DNA from: Streptomyces griseoluteus
GTDB lineage: Bacteria > Actinomycetota > Actinomycetes > Streptomycetales > Streptomycetaceae
DNA: 64,000 bases
Reading direction: 5' to 3'
NCBI GenBank assembly: GCA_000717735.1
Contig: JOBE01000007.1
Location: 1-64,000, forward strand
Shown here: positions 43,713-51,973 of the stretch, one piece after another
Numbering within the stretch: the first letter of the stretch is position 1
How the letters are laid out: each line of letters starts with the position of its first letter
Notes under the pieces: model-generated
What the model was told of the DNA's origin: nothing
What the model saw: the letters and a program-made list of their open reading frames with translations, nothing else
Databases searched by the model: none
Made by a program: the position numbers and the translations under genes

Positions 43713-44783
43713 ATGTCGACCCTGCGCGTCACCGCCGAAGTCCTGACCGTCCATCCGCATCCCAACGCCGACGCCCTGGAACTCGCCCAGGTCGGGCTGT
43801 ACCGGGCCGTCGTCGCCAAGGGGGCCTACCGGACCGGCGACGCCGCCGTCTACATCCCGGAGCAGGCGGTGCTGCCCGCCGCGCTCGTCGACGAGCTCGG
43901 GCTGACCGGGCGGCTCGCGGGGAAGGCCTCGGACCGGGTCAAGGCGGTGAGGCTGCGGGGGGAGCTGTCGCAGGGGATCGTGTGCCGGCCCGGCGCGCTC
44001 GCGGACACCGACCTGACGCGGGCGGCGGCCGACGGCACGGACTTCGCGGAGGCCCTGGGCATCACCAAGTGGGCGCCGCCGGTCCCCACGACCATGGACG
44101 GCGACGTCGAGTCCGCCCCCGATCTGCTGCCCTGGGTCGACATCGAGAACCTCCAGCGCTATCCCGACGTCTTCGAGCCCGGCGAGCCCGTCGTCCTGAC
44201 GGAGAAGCTCCACGGCACGGCCTGCCTGCTGACCCTGCACGCCGAGGACGGGCGCGCGCAGGTCTCCTCCAAGGGGTACGGGGGCAAGGGCCTCGCCCTC
44301 AAGGAGGACCCGCGCAACCTGTACTGGCGGGCCGTCCACGGCCACGGACTGCCCGCCGTCGCCGAGCGGCTCGCGAAGCGGCTCGGCGCCCGGCGCGTCG
44401 GGCTCTTCGGCGAGGTGTACGGCGCCGGGGTGCAGGACCTCGCGTACGGCGCCGACGGCCGCAGCGAGACGGTCGGGTACGCCCTGTTCGACGTGTCGGC
44501 CGACATCGACGGTCAGATCCACTGGCTGGACCCGGCCGAGGTCCTGGAACCCGGCGAGGTACCGCTCGTCCCGCGCCTGTACGCCGGCCCGTACGACCTG
44601 GACGCCGTCCTCGCGCACGCCGGCGGCCGCGAGACCGTGTCCGGCCGGGAGACGCACCTGCGGGAGGGCGTCGTCATCAGGCCCGCGACCGAGCGGTACA
44701 GCCCGGTCGTCGGCGGCCGGGCCATCGCCAAGGCGGTCAGCCCGGCCTATCTGACCCGCAAGGGCGGCACCGAGTACGAGTGA
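43713..44783 (+). CDS. RNA ligase of the Deinococcus DraRnl (DRB0094) type
   Basis: The 356-residue protein has an N-terminal OB-like domain (about 1-100, with VHPHPNADALELAQVG and AVYIPEQAVLP) and a nucleotidyltransferase domain. Motif I is EKLHG with nucleophile Lys165, followed by SSKGYG (Ia), LFGEVYGAGVQDL (III), REGVVIRP (IV) and KAVSPAYL (V). These match the TIGR02306/DraRnl group, which seals 3'-OH/5'-PO4 nicks held by a template and joins RNA 3' ends. Repair of damaged RNA is likely but unproven here. The ATG at 43713 is the first Met before the domain. No kinase-phosphatase or RNA-end-healing gene is adjacent. Confidence 0.9.
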   Translation: MSTLRVTAEVLTVHPHPNADALELAQVGLYRAVVAKGAYRTGDAAVYIPEQAVLPAALVDELGLTGRLAGKASDRVKAVRLRGELSQGIVCRPGALADTDLTRAAADGTDFAEALGITKWAPPVPTTMDGDVESAPDLLPWVDIENLQRYPDVFEPGEPVVLTEKLHGTACLLTLHAEDGRAQVSSKGYGGKGLALKEDPRNLYWRAVHGHGLPAVAERLAKRLGARRVGLFGEVYGAGVQDLAYGADGRSETVGYALFDVSADIDGQIHWLDPAEVLEPGEVPLVPRLYAGPYDLDAVLAHAGGRETVSGRETHLREGVVIRPATERYSPVVGGRAIAKAVSPAYLTRKGGTEYE

Positions 44784-44792
44784 CCGGGAGGG

Positions 44793-45659
44793 CTACAGCT
44801 TCCTGAACAGGCCCTCCTGGACCACCGACACCAGGAGCCGGCCCTCGCGGTCGTAGATCCTGCCCCGGGCCAGGCCCCGGCCGCCCGTGGCGATCGGGGA
44901 CTCCTGGTCGTACAGGAACCACTCGTCGGCGCGGAACGGCCGGTGGAACCACATCGCGTGGTCGAGCGACGCCATGTCGAAGCCGCGCGGACCCCAGAGC
45001 GGCTCGACGGGGATGCGGACCGCGTCCAGGAGCGTCATGTCCGAGGCGTACGTCAGGGCGCAGGTGTGGACCAGCGGGTCGTCGCCCAGCGGGCCGACGG
45101 CCCGCATCCACACCGCGCTGCGCGGGTCCGCGTCGGTGATCTCCTCCTTGGTCCAGCGCAGCCGGTCCACGTACCGGATGTCGAAGGGCTGCCGGCGGGC
45201 CATCCGCTCCAGGGCCTCCGGCAGCGCGCCCAGGTGCTGGCGGATCTCGTCCGCGAGGTTCGGCAGGGTCTCCGGGTCGGTCAGGTGCCTCGGCGGCAGC
45301 TGGTGCTCGAAGGCACCCTCCTCCGGCCGGTGGAAGGAGGCCGTCAGGTTGAAGATCGTCCGCCCCTCCTGGATCGCCGTGACCCGGCGGGTCGTGAACG
45401 AGCGCCCGTCCCGCACCCGCTCCACCTGGTACACGATCGGCACGCCCGGCCGCCCCGGCCGGAGGAAGTAGGCGTGCAGCGAGTGCACCGGCCGGTCGCC
45501 CTCGGTGGTGCGGCCGGCCGCGACCAGGGCCTGCCCGGCGACCTGCCCGCCGAAGACCCGTTGCAGCGACTCCTGCGGGCTGCGCCCACGGAAGATGTTG
45601 ATCTCGATCTGCTCCAGGTCGAGCAGATCCACGAGCCTCTCGGCGGGGTTGGTCACCAC
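44793..45659 (-). CDS. Acyl-CoA thioesterase II (TesB family)
   Basis: The 288-residue double-hotdog protein has VFGGQVAGQALVAA, the SLHAYFLRPG core with the active-site Asp-Thr-Gln equivalents spread over two hotdogs, and the C-terminal DMASLDHAMWFHRPF and GLARGRIYDREG. It hydrolyses acyl-CoA to acid and CoA. GTG at 45659 or 45656 starts it, about 11 bp after a GGAG motif. It follows the Ski2-like helicase by 16 bp and is probably cotranscribed. Confidence 0.92.
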   Translation of the reverse strand: MVTNPAERLVDLLDLEQIEINIFRGRSPQESLQRVFGGQVAGQALVAAGRTTEGDRPVHSLHAYFLRPGRPGVPIVYQVERVRDGRSFTTRRVTAIQEGRTIFNLTASFHRPEEGAFEHQLPPRHLTDPETLPNLADEIRQHLGALPEALERMARRQPFDIRYVDRLRWTKEEITDADPRSAVWMRAVGPLGDDPLVHTCALTYASDMTLLDAVRIPVEPLWGPRGFDMASLDHAMWFHRPFRADEWFLYDQESPIATGGRGLARGRIYDREGRLLVSVVQEGLFRKL

Positions 45660-45675
45660 GGGACTGAACTCTCCT

Positions 45676-48198
45676 CTACAGCTGTCCGACGGACGTGACA
45701 CGGACGACCGCGCGGCCCTCCTCGTCGGAGGCGGCGAGATCCACCTCCGCGCCGATGCCCCAGTCATGGTCGCCGTTCGGGTCGGCGAAGGTCTGCCGGA
45801 CGCGCCACAGGCCGTGGGCCGCGTCCTCCTCGATGGCGAGCAGCTTCGGGCCGCGCGCGTCCGGGCCCGTACCGAGGTCGTCGTACTCGTCCCAGTACGC
45901 GTCCATCGCGTCGCCCCAGGCGTCCGCGTCCCAGCCGGACTCGGCGTCGAGCTCGCCGAGCGCGGCCACGTTGTCGAGCGCGGCCAGCTCCACCCGGCGG
46001 AACATCGCGTTGCGCACCAGGACCCGGAAGGCGCGGGAGTTGGCCGTGACCGGCTTGACCTGGTCGGCCTTCTCCTGGGCCTCCTCGGCCGTCTGCACCT
46101 CGGGGTTGGCGAGCTGCTCCCACTCGTCGAGCAGCGAGGAGTCCACCTGGCGCACCATCTCGCCCAGCCAGGCGATCAGGTCCTCCAGGTCCTCGGTCTT
46201 CAGGTCGTCCGGGATGGTGTGGTCGAGCGCCTTGTACGCGCTCGCGAGGTAGCGGAGGACGATGCCCTCGGTTCGCGCCAGCTCGTACCAGGAGGTGAAC
46301 TCGGTGAAGGTCAGGGCCCGTTCGTACATGTCACGGATGACCGACTTCGGCGACACCGGGTGGTCGCCGACCCACGGGTGCGACTTCCGGTAGACGTTGT
46401 ACGCGTGCCAGAGGAGCTCCTCCAGCGGCTTCGGGTACGAGATGTCCTGGAGCCGCTCCATCCGCTCCTCGTACTCGACGCCGTCCGCCTTCATCTGCCC
46501 CACGGCCTCGCCGCGCGCCTTGTTCTGCATGGCGTGCAGGATCTGGCGGGGGTCGTCGAGCGTCGACTCCAGGACGGAGACCATGTCCAGGGCGTACGAG
46601 GGGGACTCCGGGTCGAGCAGGTCGAAGGCGGCGAGCGCGAACGTCGACAGCGGCTGGTTGAGCGCGAAGTCCTGCTGGAGGTCGACCGTCAGCCGGATCG
46701 TGCGGCCCTCGGCGTCCGGCTCGGCGAGCTGCTCCACCACCCCGCCGTCGAGCAGGGAGCGGTAGATCGCGATGGCGCGGCGGATGTGCCGCAGCTGGGC
46801 CTTGCGCGGCTCGTGGTTGTCCTCCAGGAGCCCCCGCATCGCCTCGAAGGCGTTGCCCGGCCGGGCGATCACCGAAAGCAGCATGATGTTGGTGACCTTG
46901 AAGCGGGAGGTCAGCGGCTCGGGCTCGGCGGCGATCAGCTTCTCGAAAGTGGTGTCGCTCCAGGCGACGAAGCCCTCGGGGGCCTTCTTGCGGACCACCT
47001 TGCGGCGCTTCTTCGGGTCGTCGCCGGCCTTGGCGAGCGCCTTCTCGTTCTCGATGACGTGCTCGGGGGCCTGGGCCACCACGTAACCGGCCGTGTCGAA
47101 GCCGGCCCGGCCGGCCCGGCCCGCGATCTGGTGGAACTCACGGGCGCGCAGGGTGCGCACCCGGGTGCCGTCGTACTTGGTCAGGGCCGTGAAGAGCACC
47201 GTACGGATCGGCACGTTCACGCCGACGCCGAGGGTGTCCGTCCCGCAGATCACCTTCAGGAGGCCCGCCTGGGCGAGCTTCTCGACGAGCCGCCGGTACT
47301 TCGGCAGCATGCCCGCGTGGTGCACGCCGATGCCGTGGCGGACGTAACGCGAGAGGTTCTGGCCGAACTTGGTGGTGAAGCGGAAGTTGCCGATCAGCTC
47401 GGCGATCTTGTCCTTCTCCTCGCGCGTGCACATGTTGATGCTCATCAGCGACTGCGCGCGCTCGACGGCCTGCGCCTGCGTGAAGTGCACGATGTAGACG
47501 GGCGCCTGCTTGGTCTCCAGGAGCTCGGTCAGGGTGTCCGTGATGGGCGTGAGCCGGTACTCGTACGAGAGCGGCACCGGCCGGGTCGCCGAGCGGACCA
47601 CCGACGTGGGCCGGCCCGTGCGCCGGGTCAGGTCCTTCTCGAACATCGACATGTCGCCGAGGGTCGCCGACATGAGCACGAACTGCGCCTGGGGGAGTTC
47701 CAGGAGCGGGATCTGCCAGGCCCAGCCGCGGTCCTGCTCGGCGTAGAAGTGGAACTCGTCCATCACGACCTGGCCGATGTCCGCGTACTTGCCGTCCCGC
47801 AGCGCGATCGAGGCCAGCACCTCCGCCGTGCAGCAGATGATCGGCGCGTCCGCGTTCACGGAGGCGTCGCCGGTCAGCATGCCGACGTTCTCGGTGCCGA
47901 AGAGCTTGCACAGGTCGAAGAACTTCTCCGACACGAGCGCCTTGATCGGCGCGGTGTAGAAGGTCACCTGGTCGTTCGCGAGCGCGGTGAAGTGCGCCCC
48001 CGCCGCGACCAGCGACTTTCCGGATCCGGTGGGTGTGGACAAGATCACGTTGGCCCCGGAGACGACCTCGATCAGCGCCTCTTCCTGGGCCGGGTAGAGC
48101 GTGATGCCCCGGTCCTCGGCCCAGGAGGAGAAGGCCTCGAAGAGGGCGTCGGGGTCGGCGGTCGGCGGCAGCTGATCGATAAGGGTCACGCCCCCCAT
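45676..48198 (-). CDS. Ski2-like DEAD/DEAH-box RNA helicase (DUF3516)
   Basis: The 840-residue helicase has Walker A TPTGSGKS (55-62), DEFH (147-150), SAT (about 176), a second RecA domain ending QIAGRAGR (about 370), and a long C-terminal DUF3516 region. This is the actinobacterial Ski2/Mtr4/HelY-like group, thought to process or degrade RNA. The start ATG at 48198 is the first Met. It heads a unit with tesB. No exosome-like gene is adjacent. Confidence 0.93.
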   Translation of the reverse strand: MGGVTLIDQLPPTADPDALFEAFSSWAEDRGITLYPAQEEALIEVVSGANVILSTPTGSGKSLVAAGAHFTALANDQVTFYTAPIKALVSEKFFDLCKLFGTENVGMLTGDASVNADAPIICCTAEVLASIALRDGKYADIGQVVMDEFHFYAEQDRGWAWQIPLLELPQAQFVLMSATLGDMSMFEKDLTRRTGRPTSVVRSATRPVPLSYEYRLTPITDTLTELLETKQAPVYIVHFTQAQAVERAQSLMSINMCTREEKDKIAELIGNFRFTTKFGQNLSRYVRHGIGVHHAGMLPKYRRLVEKLAQAGLLKVICGTDTLGVGVNVPIRTVLFTALTKYDGTRVRTLRAREFHQIAGRAGRAGFDTAGYVVAQAPEHVIENEKALAKAGDDPKKRRKVVRKKAPEGFVAWSDTTFEKLIAAEPEPLTSRFKVTNIMLLSVIARPGNAFEAMRGLLEDNHEPRKAQLRHIRRAIAIYRSLLDGGVVEQLAEPDAEGRTIRLTVDLQQDFALNQPLSTFALAAFDLLDPESPSYALDMVSVLESTLDDPRQILHAMQNKARGEAVGQMKADGVEYEERMERLQDISYPKPLEELLWHAYNVYRKSHPWVGDHPVSPKSVIRDMYERALTFTEFTSWYELARTEGIVLRYLASAYKALDHTIPDDLKTEDLEDLIAWLGEMVRQVDSSLLDEWEQLANPEVQTAEEAQEKADQVKPVTANSRAFRVLVRNAMFRRVELAALDNVAALGELDAESGWDADAWGDAMDAYWDEYDDLGTGPDARGPKLLAIEEDAAHGLWRVRQTFADPNGDHDWGIGAEVDLAASDEEGRAVVRVTSVGQL

Positions 48199-48321
48199 CT
48201 TGCCTGGATTCCGCTCGGATGAGGGAACCGGCCGTCGGCAGCGTTGATCACGGACGATAGGCTCGTCCGTCGACCGTGCGTCAACTGAGCGCCGGCAGGG
48301 GAGAAACGGGGCGGGTCAACC

Positions 48322-49113
48322 ATGATGGGACCGGCGCACTCGCTGTCCGGAGCTGCGGCCTGGCTGGGGGTCGGGGCGGTCGCGGCGGCCTTCGACCGGC
48401 CGATGCCCTGGCCGGTTCTCCTCGTCGGCGCGCTCATCTGCGCGGGCGCGGCCCTCGCCCCCGACCTCGACCACAAGTCGGCGACCATCTCGCGGGCCTT
48501 CGGACCGGTCTCCAAGGGCCTGTGCGAGATCGTCGACAAGCTGTCGTACGCGGTCTACAAGGCGACCCGCTCCTCCGCCGACCCGCGCAGGTCCGGCGGC
48601 CACCGGACCCTCACCCACACCTGGCTCTGGGCGGTCCTGATCGGCGGCGGCGCCTCCGTCGCGGCGGTCACCGGCGGCCGCTGGGCGGTCCTCGCCATCC
48701 TCTTCGTCCATCTGGTGCTCGCCGTGGAAGGTCTGCTGTGGCGGGCCGCCCGGATGTCCAGCGACGTCCTGGTGTGGCTGCTCGGCGCGACCAGCGCCTG
48801 GATCCTGGCGGGCGTGCTCGACAAGCCGGGCAACGGCTCGGACTGGTTCTTCACCGGCCCCGGCCAGGAGTACCTGTGGCTCGGCCTGCCGATCGTGCTG
48901 GGCGCCCTCGTCCACGACATCGGGGACGCCCTGACCGTCTCGGGCTGCCCGATCCTGTGGCCCATCCCGGTCGGCCGCAAGCGCTGGTACCCGATCGGCC
49001 CGCCGAAGGTCATGCGCTTCCGCGCCGGCAGCTGGGTCGAACTGAAGGTCCTCATGCCCGCCTTCATGCTCCTGGGCGGGGTGGGCGCAGCGTCGGCGCT
49101 CGGCTTCCTCTAG
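48322..49113 (+). CDS. DUF457/YdjM-family membrane metal-dependent hydrolase
   Basis: The 263-residue integral membrane protein has HSLSGAAAW near the N-terminus, APDLDHKSATISR with a metal-binding DxD-H, HRTLTHT and LVHDIGDALT, with about five membrane segments. YdjM relatives are poorly characterised. The ATG at 48322 follows AGGGGAG. Its end overlaps by 4 bp the truncated TetR remnant. Confidence 0.88.
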   Translation: MMGPAHSLSGAAAWLGVGAVAAAFDRPMPWPVLLVGALICAGAALAPDLDHKSATISRAFGPVSKGLCEIVDKLSYAVYKATRSSADPRRSGGHRTLTHTWLWAVLIGGGASVAAVTGGRWAVLAILFVHLVLAVEGLLWRAARMSSDVLVWLLGATSAWILAGVLDKPGNGSDWFFTGPGQEYLWLGLPIVLGALVHDIGDALTVSGCPILWPIPVGRKRWYPIGPPKVMRFRAGSWVELKVLMPAFMLLGGVGAASALGFL

Positions 49114-49520
49114 GAACCGGTACGGGGGAGAGGGACGCCCAGCGTCCTTACCGGCTGGGCCAGTTCCTCCTGGAAGAGCTTGTCCGGGCTCGCCGTCTGG
49201 CGCCCGGGATGGCCGTACACCTCCAGGGCCACCAGGCCGTGCAGGTGTCCCCAGATGCGCAGCGCGAGCGCGACGGCGGCGGGCGGCAGCTCGGGGAAGG
49301 CGGGGCGCACCTTGTCGAGGAGCCCGGCGTCGAAGTCCGACCAGGTGAACGCGGAGTCCCGGTGGAGGGCCTCGGCGTGCGGCCAGGCGGCCGCGGCGAG
49401 CGCGGTCAGCCCGGTGCACACCCGGCGGGCCGCGTCGGGGGAGGGGCCGCCGTCGGGGGCCCGGTAGCCGGGGACGGGGGCAGCCGCGTCGTCGCGGAGG
49501 CCCTGGAACGCGGGCACCAC
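49110..49520 (-). pseudogene. 5'-truncated TetR-family regulator (C-terminal domain only)
   Basis: The sequence from about 49478 down to 49110 encodes only the C-terminal ligand domain of a WHG-type TetR regulator (PVPGYRAPDGG, then WGHLHGLVALEVYGHPG and DKLFQEELAQ). The N-terminal HTH that should precede it is missing. The upstream frame instead runs into a foreign N-terminal stretch antisense to the oxidoreductase remnant. The breakpoint is within a few bases of 49478-49481. A GTG at 49520 could start translation but would not restore DNA binding. Together with the divergent remnant it marks one deletion. Confidence 0.75.
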
Positions 49521-50150
49521 ATCGACGCCTTCAGCCGCGACGCCGGCGAGGCGGCGGCGCGGGAGACCCGCGCGAACATCACCTGGGCGAACCTCGACGT
49601 CCTCGACCCCGGGTCCATCGCCGCCGCCCTGCCGGGACTCGACGTCCTGATCAGCGCCTTCCAGCCCCTAAACGCCGCCCGGGACCTCGCGGACACCGTA
49701 CGGCGCTCCATCGCCGACGCCGGTGTCTACGCCACCGCGGCACGAGCCCTGCTCAAGGCGCTGGAGAGCCACCCCAGGACGCGGCTGATCGTCATCGGAG
49801 GCGCCGGCAGCCTGGAGGTCGAGCCCGGCGTGGTGCTCGCCGACGCGGAGGAACGGCTCCACGAGACCCTCGACGGCGTCGGTCTGCCCCGCGCCTACGC
49901 GGCGGCGGTACGCGGCCACCGGGACGCCCTGAACGTGCTGCGCACCTCGAACCGGCGGTGGACCTACTTCAGCCCCGCCGAGGACATCGCGCCCGGGGAG
50001 CGCACCGGCCGCTTCCGCATCGGCGAGGACCAGCCGGTCAGGGACGCCGAGGGGCGCAGCCGCGTCTCGGCGGAGGACGCGGCCGTGGCACTGATCGACG
50101 AGGCGGAGCTGCCCCGCTTCGTCCAGCGCCGGTTCACGATCGGCTACTGA
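49479..50150 (+). pseudogene. 5'-truncated NAD(P)H-binding (NmrA-like) oxidoreductase
   Basis: From GSRVVAEALERGHHIDAFSRD at 49479 the frame matches NAD(P)-binding proteins that normally begin with a strand and GATGxxGSR. The initial strand and the nucleotide-binding GATGN are missing, and no start codon lies near the junction; upstream is antisense to the TetR remnant. The rest (about 223 codons, with LDVLISAFQP, RLIVIGGAGSLEVEPG and RRWTYFSPA) is intact to TGA at 50150. Loss of the dinucleotide loop should inactivate it. Confidence 0.75.
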
Positions 50151-50191
50151 GCCGGGCGGGGCCGCCGGACGACACGGCCCCGCCCTGTCCG

Positions 50192-51973
50192 TCAGCCGTG
50201 CCAGGACCGCCACAGGGCCGCGTACGCCCCGTTCGCCGCGACCAGTTCCGTGTGGCTGCCGAGCTCGGTGATCCGGCCCGACTCGACCACCGCGATCAGA
50301 TCGGCGTCGTGCGCGGTGTGCAGCCGGTGCGCGATGGCCACGACCGTGCGGCCGTCCAGGACGCGGCCGAGGGAGCGCTCCAGGTGCCGGGCCGCCCGCG
50401 GGTCGAGCAGCGACGTCGCCTCGTCGAGGACCAGCGTGTGCGGGTCCGCGAGGACGAGGCGGGCGAGGGCGATCTGCTGGGCCTGCGCCGGGGACAGGGA
50501 CCTGCCCCCCGAGCCGACCTCGGTGTCCAGGCCCTCGTCGAGACCCCGCGCCCAGACCTCCGCGTCCACCGCCGTGAGCGCGGCCCACAGCTCGGTGTCC
50601 GACGCCCCCGTCCTGGCGAGCAGCAGATTGTCCCGGAGCGTGCCCACGAAGACGTGGTGCTCCTGGTTGACCAGGGCCACGTGCTCCCTGACCCGCTCGG
50701 CCGGCATCCGGGCCAGCTCGGCGGCGCCGAGCGTGACCGAGCCGGTCCGCGGGGCGTAGATCCCGGCGAGCAACCTGCCGAGGGTGGACTTGCCCGCGCC
50801 CGACGGGCCCACCAGGGCGATGCGGCTGCCGGGGGCCACCGTGAGCGACACCTCGTGCAGCACGTCGACGCCCTCGCGGTAGCCGAAGCGGACGTCGTCC
50901 GCCCGGACGGCCCGGCCCTCCGGCCGTACCTCCGTGTCGCCCGCGTCCGGCTCGATGTCCCGGACGCCGACGAGCCGGGCCAGGGACACCTGGGCGACCT
51001 GGAGCTCGTCGTACCAGCGGAGCACCAGCCCGATCGGGTCCACCAGCATCTGCGCGAGCAGGGCGCCCGTCGTCAGCTGGCCCACGTCGATCCAGCCCTG
51101 CAGCACGAAGACGCCGCCGAGCAGGAGCACGGAACAGAGCACGGTCATGTGGGTGACGTTGACGACGGGGAAGAGCACCGAACGCAGGAAGAGGGTGTAC
51201 CTCTCCCACGCGACCCACTCGGTGATGCGCCGGTTCGACAGGGCGATCCGGCGGTCGCCGAGGCGGTGCGCCTCGACCGTGCGGCCCGCGTCGACCGTCT
51301 CGGCGAGGGCGGCCGCCACCGCCGCGTACCCCGCGGACTCCGAGCGGTACGCCGAGGGTGCCCGCTTGAAGTACCAGCGGCCGCCCACGACGAGCAGCGG
51401 CGCCGCGAGCAGCGCGGCCAGCGCGAGCGGCGGCGAGGTCACCGCGAGGCCGCCGAGCAGCAGCCCCGCCCACACGACGCCGATGGCCAGCTGGGGGACG
51501 GCCTCGCGCATCGCGTTGGAGAGCCGGTCGACGTCGGTGGTGATCCGGGACAGGAGGTCGCCGGTGCCGGCCCGTTCGAGCACGCCGGGCGGCAGGCCGA
51601 CGGCGCGGACGAGGAAGTCCTCCCGGAGGTCGGCCAGCATCTCCTCGCCGAGCATCGCCCCGCGCAGCCGGACGAGCCGTACGAAGAACGTCTGGACGAG
51701 CAGCGCGACAGCGAACAATGCGACCGTGCGCTCCAGATGCAGTTCGCGCGCTCCCGAGGCGAGTGCGTCCACCACCGAACCGAGCAGGTACGGGCCGGCC
51801 ATCGAGGCGATCACGGCGACCGCGTTCACCCCGATGAGCAGCGCGAACGCCCGGCGGTGACGGCGCAGCAGCTCGCGGACGTAGGTGCGGACGGTCGCGG
51901 TCGCGGCGACGGGCAGTGTCGTCGCCGTCGTCGGGGCCGCCGGGTCGTACTCCGGTGGCGCCAAGCCGATCAT
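50192..51973 (-). CDS. ABC exporter half-transporter with degenerate signature motif
   Basis: The 593-residue protein has six membrane helices (about 40-325) and an NBD with intact Walker A GPSGAGKST, Q-loop VNQEHHV, Walker B TLVLDEATSLLD and H-loop AIAHRL. The ABC signature reads LSPAQAQQIA instead of LSGGQ. The ATG overlaps the upstream partner's stop by 4 bp (ATGA). With its partner it forms an asymmetric heterodimer in which one ATP site is canonical. The substrate is unknown. Confidence 0.92.
   Translation of the reverse strand: MIGLAPPEYDPAAPTTATTLPVAATATVRTYVRELLRRHRRAFALLIGVNAVAVIASMAGPYLLGSVVDALASGARELHLERTVALFAVALLVQTFFVRLVRLRGAMLGEEMLADLREDFLVRAVGLPPGVLERAGTGDLLSRITTDVDRLSNAMREAVPQLAIGVVWAGLLLGGLAVTSPPLALAALLAAPLLVVGGRWYFKRAPSAYRSESAGYAAVAAALAETVDAGRTVEAHRLGDRRIALSNRRITEWVAWERYTLFLRSVLFPVVNVTHMTVLCSVLLLGGVFVLQGWIDVGQLTTGALLAQMLVDPIGLVLRWYDELQVAQVSLARLVGVRDIEPDAGDTEVRPEGRAVRADDVRFGYREGVDVLHEVSLTVAPGSRIALVGPSGAGKSTLGRLLAGIYAPRTGSVTLGAAELARMPAERVREHVALVNQEHHVFVGTLRDNLLLARTGASDTELWAALTAVDAEVWARGLDEGLDTEVGSGGRSLSPAQAQQIALARLVLADPHTLVLDEATSLLDPRAARHLERSLGRVLDGRTVVAIAHRLHTAHDADLIAVVESGRITELGSHTELVAANGAYAALWRSWHG

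Noticed and set aside
45505..48222. 905-codon plus-strand frame opposite the helicase
   Set aside because: Again a GC-bias shadow with no domain; the helicase on the minus strand has all its motifs.
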